From assembly GCA_937902115.1 (NCBI GenBank), contig CALGSR010000077.1, positions 1 through 7,250 on the forward strand: DNA of 7,250 nucleotides. The letters are read 5' to 3'. Numbering within the stretch: position 1 is the stretch's first letter; the number at the start of each line of letters is the position of its first letter. The notes under the pieces are model-generated. The model saw only the letters and a program-made list of their open reading frames with translations. It had not been told where the DNA came from and did not search any database. This document shows, one piece after another, positions 1-6,147 of the stretch. The translations under genes were made by a program, and so were the position numbers. The stretch is from an uncultured Bacillus sp. Lineage in GTDB: Bacteria; Bacillota; Bacilli; Bacillales; Cytobacillaceae.

Positions 1-292
1 GCTCAACCTCCCGCCATTCAGAAGGGGGAACATGATCGGTCAAATCTTCAATCTCGCGAATAAAAGCCTTTGGCAACAAATCGGCGCGCGTGCTTAAAAT
101 CTGGCCGAATTTAATCAGCAATCCTTCTAATTCAAAAAGGGTTTCCTTGAACAATCTGCCAATTTTTGACCAGAGCATTTCCCACGCAGCATCCGATTTG
201 CGCAAAATTTTATACCAGTAGATTTTAAAAAGGATTACAAAAGCCATAGAAAGTACCTTTGACATGCGAACCAGCTGTTTTCCTGTTTTCAC
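1..292 (-). CDS. AarF/UbiB/ABC1 kinase-like protein, N-terminal part (cut by left edge)
   Basis: Only the first 97 codons are in the window; the gene continues past the left edge. The frame is open from a GTG at 292 to base 1. A GAGG at 301-304 lies 8 bases upstream of that GTG. The ATG at 300 is closed at once by a stop in its own frame, so the GTG is the best start. The protein begins with a basic and hydrophobic stretch (about residues 1-31) and then has the hallmark KFGQ at residues 61-64, followed by ILSTRADLLP. This is the KxGQ motif of the ABC1/UbiB/AarF atypical kinases, with the usual downstream text about proline-flanked helices (TDHVPPSEW). The catalytic part lies outside the window. 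Members act at membranes and are linked to isoprenoid-quinone or lipid metabolism; the role in Firmicutes is not settled. Family assignment is firm, function is not. Confidence 0.85.
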   Translation of the reverse strand, partial: MKTGKQLVRMSKVLSMAFVILFKIYWYKILRKSDAAWEMLWSKIGRLFKETLFELEGLLIKFGQILSTRADLLPKAFIREIEDLTDHVPPSEWREVE

Positions 293-320
293 CGACTCAT
301 CCTCACATTCCGATTACAAA

Positions 321-349
321 AAAATATCTAGTATTATTCTCCATGACAA
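321..349 (-). promoter_or_regulatory. possible sigma-A promoter of the ABC1 kinase-like gene
   Basis: On the minus strand TTGTCA (344-349) is followed after 17 bases by TATTTT (321-326). The -35 matches the consensus at five of six positions and the -10 at four of six. It lies about 30 bases upstream of the GTG start at 292. This is a pattern match only. Confidence 0.4.
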
Positions 350-515
350 ACAAGTTCCCTTTTCCGACTCATCTTTTTTACGATTAAGTGAGGAAAATAG
401 TTTCATCCCGCACTCATAAATCTAATGACCGCCGGAAAAGATGAAAATTCTTTCTTTATCTCACAAAAGGAGACGAATGCATGGCCTCGCATGAGTAAGT
501 CAACATTTCGCATCC

Positions 516-682
516 CTCCGTGTACTCATTGTATTTCGCTATGATGATGTCAAATCCGCCTTGTGGTTTTTAGCGGTAATGATCTCTAATAAATAGTCTT
601 CCACGGTACGGTCATAAAAATCTTCCCGATAGAGAAAAAGAATCACATCGGCATCTTGCTCGATACTGCCATGTCGGGCTAG
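516..682 (-). pseudogene. remnant of the C-terminal end of a DnaB-type replicative helicase
   Basis: Read on the minus strand from 682, the frame gives LARHGSIEQDADVILFLYR, then EDFYDRTVEDYLLEIITAK, and stops at 539-541. This closely follows the end of DnaB helicases, where GSIEQDADV...FLYR and IIE-IIxAK are strongly conserved. The text loses similarity after NHKADL. A different frame overlapping that stop reads IAKYNEYTE down to about 516, which resembles the terminal KEYNKF-type segment of DnaB, so a frameshift near 545-555 is likely. There is no Walker A or B region, and upstream of 682 the similarity stops. It is therefore a dead fragment of roughly 50 codons, not a gene. Whether the source was a chromosomal dnaB copy, a prophage or a plasmid helicase cannot be told. 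The homology is recognised by eye. Confidence 0.7.
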
Positions 683-687
683 TTTTG

Positions 688-718
688 TCTTTCATCCCCC
701 TCGATGAAAGATATTTTT
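688..718 (+). terminator. stem-loop followed by a T-run upstream of the response regulator
   Basis: TCTTTCATC (688-696) pairs perfectly with GATGAAAGA (703-711) across the six-base loop CCCCTC, and TATTTTT follows at 712-718. This is the shape of a weak Rho-independent terminator on the plus strand. No plus-strand gene lies just upstream, so it could protect the regulator gene from read-through or be a leftover of the eroded region. The stem has only three G-C pairs. Confidence 0.4.
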
Positions 719-783
719 CCAAAGTTATTACTGTTTTTATCCTTCATACACCCGCTAAAAGACACTTCCATTCAAGTAAGGTT

Positions 784-811
784 TTGTTTATCTTTATAGA
801 TGAAATAAATT
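784..811 (+). promoter_or_regulatory. possible promoter of the two-component genes
   Basis: TTGTTT (784-789) and TAAATT (806-811) are separated by 16 bases, placing a start of transcription near 818, just ahead of the ribosome binding site at 827-833. An alternative -10 is TATAGA at 795-800. Both are weak matches to sigma-A sites. No palindrome of the regulator type seen at 2532-2549 is visible here, which fits the family habit of transcribing regulator and kinase from a separate, weakly controlled promoter. Confidence 0.25.
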
Positions 812-841
812 GGCTCAGGCATAGGGAAAGGAGTGGGATTT

Positions 842-1546
842 ATGCAAAGGATTTTGATCATTGAGGATGATCCTAAAATTGCGGAGCATCTACAATCATA
901 CATAAACAAATACGGGTATGAGTCATTCGTCGTGGATGATTTCGATCAAGTGATGGATGATTTTCTAAAGGTTAAACCAGACCTTGTTTTATTAGATATA
1001 AATTTACCTAGCTATGATGGCTATTATTGGTGCCGTCAAATACGCAAGCAATCGTTTTGTCCCGTTATATTCATCTCGGCACGGGTTGGTGAAATGGATC
1101 AGGTCATGGCATTAGAAAATGGCGGCGATGATTATATGACAAAACCGTTTCATCCGGAGATTGTCATCGCGAAAATTCGCAGTCAGTTGCGCCGGGCATA
1201 TGGAGAATATGCTGTACAGGCTGAGGAGCGTGTAATGGAAATAGAAGGGCTGCAGCTTTTTCCTGAAAGGCTGGAGTTAACTTTTAATAATGAAAATGTT
1301 ACCCTTTCAAAAAAAGAGGCCGATCTGATTGCCAGCTTAATCGAGCGCTATCCCCGTGTAGCCGGACGCGAGGACTTACTTGAAAAATTATGGGATGACC
1401 AAACATATGTTGATGAAAATACATTGAATGTAAACATAACTCGTGTGCGCAAAAAGTTTGAAGCTGTAGGCATTAAAGGAGCAGTCGAAACCGTAAGAGG
1501 AACAGGATATCGCTTAACAATCTCCTGGTTGGGGCTTGAGAATTAA
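842..1546 (+). CDS. OmpR/PhoB-family response regulator of a Bce-type peptide-sensing system
   Basis: The protein has 234 residues when started at the ATG at 842, which has AAAGGAG at 827-833 with an 8-base spacer. An in-frame GTG at 833 overlaps that ribosome binding site and is unlikely to be used. The receiver domain covers about residues 1-118: acidic pair D9 and D10, phospho-acceptor D52 in LVLLDINLP, S79 as the switch Ser/Thr and K101 in MTKPF. A winged-helix DNA-binding domain covers about 130-230, with the recognition-helix region ENTLNVNITRVRKKF and the terminal VRGTGYRL hairpin. The stop codon overlaps the next ATG by one base, so the kinase is co-transcribed and probably translationally coupled. 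Its neighbours make it the BceR/PsdR/YxdJ type: phosphorylated by the kinase next door, it should activate the ATPase-permease promoter, for which a matching palindrome is present at 2532-2549. The exact orthologue cannot be decided by eye. Confidence 0.93.
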   Translation: MQRILIIEDDPKIAEHLQSYINKYGYESFVVDDFDQVMDDFLKVKPDLVLLDINLPSYDGYYWCRQIRKQSFCPVIFISARVGEMDQVMALENGGDDYMTKPFHPEIVIAKIRSQLRRAYGEYAVQAEERVMEIEGLQLFPERLELTFNNENVTLSKKEADLIASLIERYPRVAGREDLLEKLWDDQTYVDENTLNVNITRVRKKFEAVGIKGAVETVRGTGYRLTISWLGLEN

Positions 1547-2547
1547 TGAAGCTATTTTTAAAAGAGCATACTCTACTCATCGTTCTGCAAGTCATTCAAT
1601 TCTTTGCTATACTCGGGATTTATTTTCTTGACGGTTATCGGCAGCTATTACCTGCCCTTTATTCGGTGTTCCTCGGGCTATTTTTACTTGGGGCCTATTT
1701 AATCTATAAATATTTTAGCCGCCGCCTCTTTTACAAACGACTCACGAGCGAACTAGTGTCCTTGGATCAATCACTGCAAAATACTGAACAAACTCCTATT
1801 TCTGAAGCTCTTGATCGATTATTAAAAAATCAATATAAGCATTATCAGGAGCAATTAAAAAGGTTGGAATCGAGGCAAGAAGAGCATTTGCGGTTTATGG
1901 ATCAATGGGTCCATCAAATGAAAACACCATTGTCTGTCATTGAACTCATTGCCCAAGGCCTCGATGAACCAGATTCCTCGAATATCCGCGAGGAAACCGA
2001 CCGGATGAAGACGGGCTTACATACCATTCTCTATATGGCGAGATTACGGACGATTGAACAGGATTTTCATATCAAACATGTTGAACTGGCAAAGCTTGTC
2101 GGTGAAGTGAATCATGAAAATAAACGCTTCTATATTCGAAATCAAGTATATCCAAATTTCACCCGGGAAAAAGATGGGATGACTGTTGAAACCGATGAAA
2201 AATGGTTGTTTTTCATGCTTTCCCAGCTTATTTATAATGCTGTGAAATATTCGAAGGGAAAAAGCAAAACCATATCGATATCAATTTATGAGCGAGATGG
2301 AGAAGCGGTATTAGAGGTAAAGGATTATGGTGTTGGCATACCTGATATAGACAAGCGTCGTGTGTTTGAACCGTTTTATACGGGCGAAAATGGGCGAAAG
2401 TTTAGAGAATCAACCGGAATGGGACTGTATTTAACAAAAGAGGCAGCACGACAGCTCGGTCACCGAATAGAGCTTGAATCAAGGGCTGGTGAAGGTTCGA
2501 CATTTAGAATTATTTTTACTGTGACGCAAAACCTTACAACCTTGTAA
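1546..2547 (+). CDS. intramembrane-sensing histidine kinase (BceS/PsdS/YxdK type)
   Basis: The protein has 333 residues. Two membrane segments at about 9-28 and 33-55 are joined by only a few residues, so there is almost no extracellular sensor domain. This is the signature of intramembrane-sensing kinases, which take their signal from a partner transporter. The dimerisation and phosphotransfer helix has H123 in QWVHQMKTPLS. The ATPase domain follows: N box with N231 in QLIYNAVKYS, G1 box DYGVGIP (260-266), F box near FEPFY (274-278) and G2 box GMGLYL (291-296). All catalytic motifs are intact, so it should be active. The ATG shares its first base with the upstream stop codon; the Shine-Dalgarno match is poor, which suggests coupling to the regulator. 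The last codons and the stop lie inside a palindrome that is a likely binding site for the partner regulator. Confidence 0.93.
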   Translation: MKLFLKEHTLLIVLQVIQFFAILGIYFLDGYRQLLPALYSVFLGLFLLGAYLIYKYFSRRLFYKRLTSELVSLDQSLQNTEQTPISEALDRLLKNQYKHYQEQLKRLESRQEEHLRFMDQWVHQMKTPLSVIELIAQGLDEPDSSNIREETDRMKTGLHTILYMARLRTIEQDFHIKHVELAKLVGEVNHENKRFYIRNQVYPNFTREKDGMTVETDEKWLFFMLSQLIYNAVKYSKGKSKTISISIYERDGEAVLEVKDYGVGIPDIDKRRVFEPFYTGENGRKFRESTGMGLYLTKEAARQLGHRIELESRAGEGSTFRIIFTVTQNLTTL

Positions 2548-2549
2548 GG
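2532..2549. promoter_or_regulatory. likely BceR-type operator overlapping the kinase stop codon
   Basis: The sequence CCTTACAACCTTGTAAGG is a perfect palindrome with 8-base arms around a central CC. Its core TTACA-ACCT-TGTAA (2534-2547) fits TnACA-N4-TGTAA, the pattern I recall for binding sites of BceR-like regulators in Bacillus. It encodes the last four residues and the stop of the kinase. It lies about 100 bases before the ATPase start and centres roughly 60 bases upstream of a start of transcription placed from the TATACT at 2592-2597, a suitable position for an activator. Binding itself is inferred. Confidence 0.65.
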
Positions 2550-2568
2550 AAAGTGAAAGAATAATCGA

Positions 2569-2597
2569 TTTCTTGAAAAATGAATAGCCGATATACT
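2569..2597 (+). promoter_or_regulatory. probable regulated promoter of the ATPase-permease genes
   Basis: In the gap of about 85 bases between kinase and ATPase genes there is a good -10, TATACT (2592-2597). At 17 bases upstream the -35 position reads TTTCTT, a poor match, as is usual for promoters that need an activator. A better-looking TTGAAA at 2573-2578 is only 13 bases from the -10 and so unlikely to serve. The palindrome at 2532-2549 lies just upstream. Confidence 0.4.
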
Positions 2598-2633
2598 AGT
2601 CACAAGTGAAGAATATGGAAAGGAGAACTTGTG

Positions 2634-3398
2634 ATGCTAAATGTAAAACAAGTAAGTAAGATTTACGAAGGGAATATCGCCTATCGTGCCTTAACAGACA
2701 TTGATTTAACCATTGATGAAGGTGAATTTGTCGGCATTATGGGGCCGTCAGGCAGCGGGAAAACCACCCTGTTAAATTTGATTGCGACCATTGATGAGCC
2801 AACAACAGGAGAAATTCTGATTAATGGGAAAAATCCTCATACACTAAAAAAAGATGACTTAGCAAAATTTAGACGTCGTGAGCTCGGCTTTGTTTTTCAG
2901 GATTTTAATTTGCTTCATACATTAACAGTTGAGGAAAATATCGTCCTTCCGTTAACACTTGATGGAAAAAAAGTGAAGGAAATGAAGCAGAAAGCGAATG
3001 AAATTGCTGAGAAGCTAGGAATTAGTGCCATCATGAAAAAACGCACCTATGAAATTTCTGGCGGACAGGCACAGAGAGCTGCTGTGGCAAGAGCCATGAT
3101 TCATGGACCGAAGCTATTATTAGCAGATGAACCGACAGGAAATCTTGATTCAAAGTCATCACGTGATGTGATGGAAATGCTTGAATCTATTAATAAAAAA
3201 GAACGGACAACGATGATGCTTGTGACGCATGATGCCCAGGCGGCAAGCTATTGTAACCGAGTCGTATTTATTCGTGATGGAAAGTTCTATTCTGAGATTC
3301 ATCGCGGTGATAACCGCCAAGCCTTTTTCCAAAAGATTATCGATACACTTTCTTTATTGGGAGGGAATGCACATGACCTTTCGTCAATTCGCGTTTAA
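2634..3398 (+). CDS. ABC transporter ATPase of a Bce-type peptide-sensing and detoxification module
   Basis: The protein has 254 residues from the ATG at 2634, with AAAGGAG at 2619-2625 and an 8-base spacer. The GTG directly before it (2631) is too close to that site and would add one residue. All ABC motifs are present: Walker A GPSGSGKTT (37-45), Q-loop glutamine Q89 in FVFQDFNLL, signature ISGGQ (141-145, Ile for the usual Leu), Walker B LLLADEP with E166, D-loop residues NLD (170-172) and switch histidine H199 in LVTHD. The sequence is of the MacB/LolD/BceA group that powers FtsX-like permeases. With the next gene it forms a transporter that in characterised relatives frees lipid II-cycle targets from antimicrobial peptides and signals flux to the kinase. 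The 3' end overlaps the permease gene by 26 bases. Expression is probably induced through the upstream palindrome. Confidence 0.93.
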   Translation: MLNVKQVSKIYEGNIAYRALTDIDLTIDEGEFVGIMGPSGSGKTTLLNLIATIDEPTTGEILINGKNPHTLKKDDLAKFRRRELGFVFQDFNLLHTLTVEENIVLPLTLDGKKVKEMKQKANEIAEKLGISAIMKKRTYEISGGQAQRAAVARAMIHGPKLLLADEPTGNLDSKSSRDVMEMLESINKKERTTMMLVTHDAQAASYCNRVVFIRDGKFYSEIHRGDNRQAFFQKIIDTLSLLGGNAHDLSSIRV

Positions 3399-5244
3399 TA
3401 ATGTTATTCGTAATAAAAGGTTATATGCGGCATACTTTCTTAGCAGTTTATTTACCGTGATGGTGTTCTTTACTTTTTCGATTTTTGCCAATCATCCTGC
3501 CTTAAGCGGGAGTGATATGAGTTCAGTTGTAAGAAAAGGGATGAGCATCTCGGCAGGAATTATTTACGTTTTTTCCTTCTTCTTCGTGCTGTATTCCATG
3601 AGTTCCTTTTTGCAATCGCGCAAAAGAGAATTTGGCTTGTTAATGATTCAAGGAATGTCGATGAAGCAAATCCGACTAATGGTGTTTTTAGAAAATATGC
3701 TGATTGGATTATTTGCGACACTTGGCGGAATATTGCTTGGGGTTGTGTTTGCGAAGGGAATCCTTCTCCTTGCCGAGAACGTGTTAATCATTGAAAGTGC
3801 ATTACCCTTTTACTTTCCTTCACAGGCGATCGTTTCGACCTTTGTTTCATTTATTGTCTTATTTTTCTGTATTTCTTTATTTGTCACATATGTTCTGCGC
3901 AGTAAAAAGCTGGTCGAACTCATTAAAGGTAATAAAATGTCTAAAGGTGAACCAAAGGCGAACCTATTATTAACCTTGTTAGCAGTATTCCTGCTCGGAA
4001 TTGGCTATGCCGTGGCATTACTTGCAAAGGGAACATTGGTTGTTATCGTTATGCTTCCCGTTATTATCGTTGTCACAATTGGAACCTATTTATTATTTAC
4101 CCAATTAAGTGTGTATACGATACGAAAATTGAAAAAGAAGGATTCTGTTTTTTGGTTTAAAACCAATATGCTTCTCTTTTCTGATTTAGCCTTTCGAATG
4201 AAGGATAATGCGCGGACCTTTTTTATGGTCGCTATGGTTTCAACGGTAGCCTTTTGTGCCATTGGCTCTTTATTTGGATTCCAAACCGTGCTCACATCAA
4301 GCATTAAAAACATTCATGCTGCCACCTTTTCCTATCAAATTGATGAAAAAGAAACAGAAAAGCAAGATGTTAAGTTTATTAACCAAACATTACAAGATGA
4401 AAAAATTGAGGCAGACTCTGAGCAGATGATCATGACCTATTATGAAATCGCAAATGATCGAATCCTCATCACAAAGGCATCTGATTTTAATCGTTTTGCT
4501 TCTTTGATTGATGAAAAGCAAGTAGAGGTAAAGGATGGTCAAGTCATCGTTGTCGAGTTTGAAGGAACAGATTTTGGCCAAACGAGTGAGCTTCTAGATG
4601 AGACGATAACATTAGAATCAGGTGCTATATTAAAGCCAAATAAAAATGAAGTGATTTCCTCAAGAGCGTTACCGGCAACAGATTCTTACTATATTATATC
4701 CGATTATGACTATGAACAGCTCCCTACAACAAAAGATGTGCAGAGCTATTATGCTTGGCAAGTGACATCTGGTGAAGATAGAATTATGGCGGCATCTGAA
4801 AAGCTTTATCAGCATTTAGAACGTTATGAAATCACAGCTGCCGAATACGAAATCTATGAAATCATGAAATTTTACGGACCGATTTTATTTGTTGGACTAT
4901 TTATCGGCATCGTCTTTTTTGTCTTAGCTGGAAGTTTCCTTTATTTTCGCTTGTATATGGATTTAGATGAAGATAAGCAAAAATTCTTAAGCGTTGCGAA
5001 AATGGGGCTGACTGTGAAAGAGTTAAAGTTGGTATTAAACAGACAAACAACCATTCTCTTTTTCGCTCCAATTATCGTCGCCCTTGTCCATGGAGCCGTT
5101 GCTTTGACAGCATTATCAAATCTATTTGCCTTTAATCTATTTAAGGAATCTGTCATGGTATTAAGTGTATTTTTAATGATTCAAATTATTTACTTTTTCA
5201 TTGTCCGCTTTTTCTATACGAAGCAGATTAGAACTGTGATATAA
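3373..5244 (+). CDS. FtsX-like ABC permease of the BceB/YxdM family
   Basis: The frame is open further upstream, but the best start is the ATG at 3373: it has GGGAGGG at 3359-3365 and begins MTFRQFAFNNVIRNKR, a typical start for this family. That gives 623 residues, close to the length I recall for YxdM and a little shorter than BceB. I count ten membrane segments: about 18-38, 58-80, 108-138, 152-175, 198-218, 221-243, 283-303, 498-523, 560-582 and 594-615. Between the seventh and eighth lies a hydrophilic loop of about 190 residues (304-497). This large extracytoplasmic loop is the family hallmark and carries peptide specificity in studied members. FtsX-like cytoplasmic coupling text such as SRKREFGLLMIQGMS (82-96) is present. 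The start lies within the ATPase gene, so the two are translated together. The ligand is unknown; overall layout and length point to the YxdM side of the family, with modest certainty. Confidence 0.92.
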   Translation: MTFRQFAFNNVIRNKRLYAAYFLSSLFTVMVFFTFSIFANHPALSGSDMSSVVRKGMSISAGIIYVFSFFFVLYSMSSFLQSRKREFGLLMIQGMSMKQIRLMVFLENMLIGLFATLGGILLGVVFAKGILLLAENVLIIESALPFYFPSQAIVSTFVSFIVLFFCISLFVTYVLRSKKLVELIKGNKMSKGEPKANLLLTLLAVFLLGIGYAVALLAKGTLVVIVMLPVIIVVTIGTYLLFTQLSVYTIRKLKKKDSVFWFKTNMLLFSDLAFRMKDNARTFFMVAMVSTVAFCAIGSLFGFQTVLTSSIKNIHAATFSYQIDEKETEKQDVKFINQTLQDEKIEADSEQMIMTYYEIANDRILITKASDFNRFASLIDEKQVEVKDGQVIVVEFEGTDFGQTSELLDETITLESGAILKPNKNEVISSRALPATDSYYIISDYDYEQLPTTKDVQSYYAWQVTSGEDRIMAASEKLYQHLERYEITAAEYEIYEIMKFYGPILFVGLFIGIVFFVLAGSFLYFRLYMDLDEDKQKFLSVAKMGLTVKELKLVLNRQTTILFFAPIIVALVHGAVALTALSNLFAFNLFKESVMVLSVFLMIQIIYFFIVRFFYTKQIRTVI

Positions 5245-5254
5245 AATATCCTAA

Positions 5255-5299
5255 GATCGTAGGTTTCATAGCTTTCGTGATCCGATGAAAGCTACGATC
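5255..5299. terminator. imperfect stem-loop between convergent genes
   Basis: A 17-base left arm (5255-5271) pairs with 5283-5299 with two mismatches across an 11-base loop; the outer eight pairs, GATCGTAG with CTACGATC, are perfect. It sits 11 bases after the permease stop and 12 before the tag stop, where a shared terminator is expected. There is no T-run on the plus-strand side and only a short one (ATTTTA) on the minus side, so it may act as a weak terminator or as a 3' end stabiliser. Confidence 0.45.
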
Positions 5300-5311
5300 C
5301 CAGTACCTTCT

Positions 5312-5914
5312 CTATCCCTTATTAGCTTTGCTATTATTTACATTGGACGGATGACAAAAACATTCCAAAGTATGGTCATTCACCATCCCCACCGCTTGCA
5401 TATAGGAATAACAAATGGTACTGCCGACAAATTTAAATCCTTCTTTTTTTAATCTCTTACTCATTACATCGCTGATTTCGCTCGTTGCCGGTACTTCATA
5501 ATTTGTTTTCCAATGGTTAATGATCGGTTTGTGATCGACAAAACTCCAAATGTAGTGTGAAAAGGAACCGTATTCTTTTTGAATCCTTAAAAAGACTTGA
5601 GCATTCGTAAGGACACTTTGGATTTTTAATTTATTGCGCACGATGCTAGGATCTTCTTTTAACAATTGCCATTTTTCTTCTGGATATTGGACAATTTTTT
5701 CTGCTTCAAAATGATCAAATGCTAGGCGATAGCTTTCTCTTTTTTGCAAAATGGTCCACCAACTAAGTCCTGCCTGTGCTCCTTCGAGGCAGAGCATTTC
5801 AAATAATTTTCTATCCTCGTAAACAGGTACCCCCCATTCTTGATCATGATATTCCATGTATAGTGGCTCTTTTGTGACCCAAAGGCATCTTTTCATCATT
5901 TCAAATCCCTTCAT
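5312..5914 (-). CDS. tag: 3-methyladenine DNA glycosylase I (Tag)
   Basis: The protein has 200 residues from the ATG at 5914. It is a base-excision repair enzyme that removes 3-methyladenine from alkylated DNA in the cytoplasm. The zinc-snap residues of the family are all visible: C10 (in KRCLW), H23 (in YHDQEWG), and H181 and C185 (in DHTLECFCH), with the same spacings as C4, H17, H175 and C179 of E. coli Tag as I recall them. The catalytic-pocket segment FEMLCLEGAQAGLSWWTIL has E44, matching E38 there. Start choice: the ATG at 5914 has AAAGGA with an 8-base spacer. Family alignment instead favours the third ATG at 5896 (protein beginning MKRCLW), which has AAGGGA about 9 bases upstream, so six extra residues are possible. 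The gene converges on the transporter operon and appears to be a single-gene unit. Confidence 0.93.
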   Translation of the reverse strand: MKGFEMMKRCLWVTKEPLYMEYHDQEWGVPVYEDRKLFEMLCLEGAQAGLSWWTILQKRESYRLAFDHFEAEKIVQYPEEKWQLLKEDPSIVRNKLKIQSVLTNAQVFLRIQKEYGSFSHYIWSFVDHKPIINHWKTNYEVPATSEISDVMSKRLKKEGFKFVGSTICYSYMQAVGMVNDHTLECFCHPSNVNNSKANKG

Positions 5915-5959
5915 TTTTTTTATCCTTTCCCTAGGTTTCCCTTACTGAATAATATTTCA

Positions 5960-5987
5960 TTTCTATCTGATATTTAGTTTCTGTCAT
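5960..5987 (-). promoter_or_regulatory. possible promoter of tag
   Basis: On the minus strand ATGACA (5982-5987) and TAGAAA (5960-5965) are 16 bases apart, about 45 bases upstream of the ATG at 5914. The -35 matches five of six consensus positions and the -10 four. The whole divergent gap 5915-6147 is A+T rich, so a chance match is possible. Confidence 0.25.
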
Positions 5988-6063
5988 CCTAACCTATTTT
6001 CCTTTATTCTTTCTTCCATATAAATTCTTAAGGATAACAATCATTGGTCATGTTTGGAAATGG

Positions 6064-6076
6064 TGCAAATTTTGCA
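6064..6076. repeat. short palindrome in the divergent tag / DUF1259 gap
   Basis: TGCAAA (6064-6069) and TTTGCA (6071-6076) form a perfect inverted repeat around one T. It lies about 70 bases upstream of the DUF1259 gene and 150 upstream of tag, where an operator could sit. No known regulator site is recognised, and in A+T-rich DNA such a repeat can arise by chance. Confidence 0.3.
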
Positions 6077-6147
6077 TGATTTTCAAGCATGGAACGAATA
6101 AAAATCAAGTACTAATGGGAAGATAAGGAAAAAAGGAAGGTGGTTCT

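Larger units (their letters stand above)
293..841. other. gene-poor gap between the ABC1 kinase-like gene and the response regulator
   Basis: No intact gene is visible on either strand in this gap of about 550 bases. Its left end carries the promoter and ribosome binding site of the minus-strand kinase-like gene. Bases about 350-515 show nothing I recognise: only very short frames such as a five-codon one from the ATG at 481. Bases 516-682 hold the helicase remnant, 688-718 a stem-loop with a T-run, and the right end the leader of the response regulator gene. The mix of a gene relic and unassignable sequence suggests an eroded stretch. Confidence 0.7.

Noticed and set aside
481..498. ATG with AAAGGAGA upstream in the left gap
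   Set aside because: The ribosome binding site looks good, but the frame stops after five codons, so there is no gene beyond a possible chance mini-frame.
833..841. GTG start three codons before the response regulator ATG
   Set aside because: The GTG is formed by the end of the AAAGGAG ribosome binding site that serves the ATG at 842, and receiver domains normally begin right at the KRILIIEDD-type strand.
3229..3372. Upstream extension of the permease reading frame by 48 codons
   Set aside because: It overlaps well-conserved ATPase coding sequence, has no ribosome binding site, and the family N-terminus begins at the ATG at 3373, which has a good Shine-Dalgarno sequence.
4086..5156. Several minus-strand open frames inside the permease gene
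   Set aside because: They are short, lie antisense to a strongly supported coding region and show no family resemblance or ribosome binding sites.
6072..6115. Alternative-sigma promoter (sigma-F/G or ECF type) upstream of the DUF1259 gene
   Set aside because: GCATG and GGAACGAATA are present, but the spacing (about 12 bases) does not fit sigma-F or sigma-G, and there is no matching -10 at the distance expected for an ECF GGAAC element.
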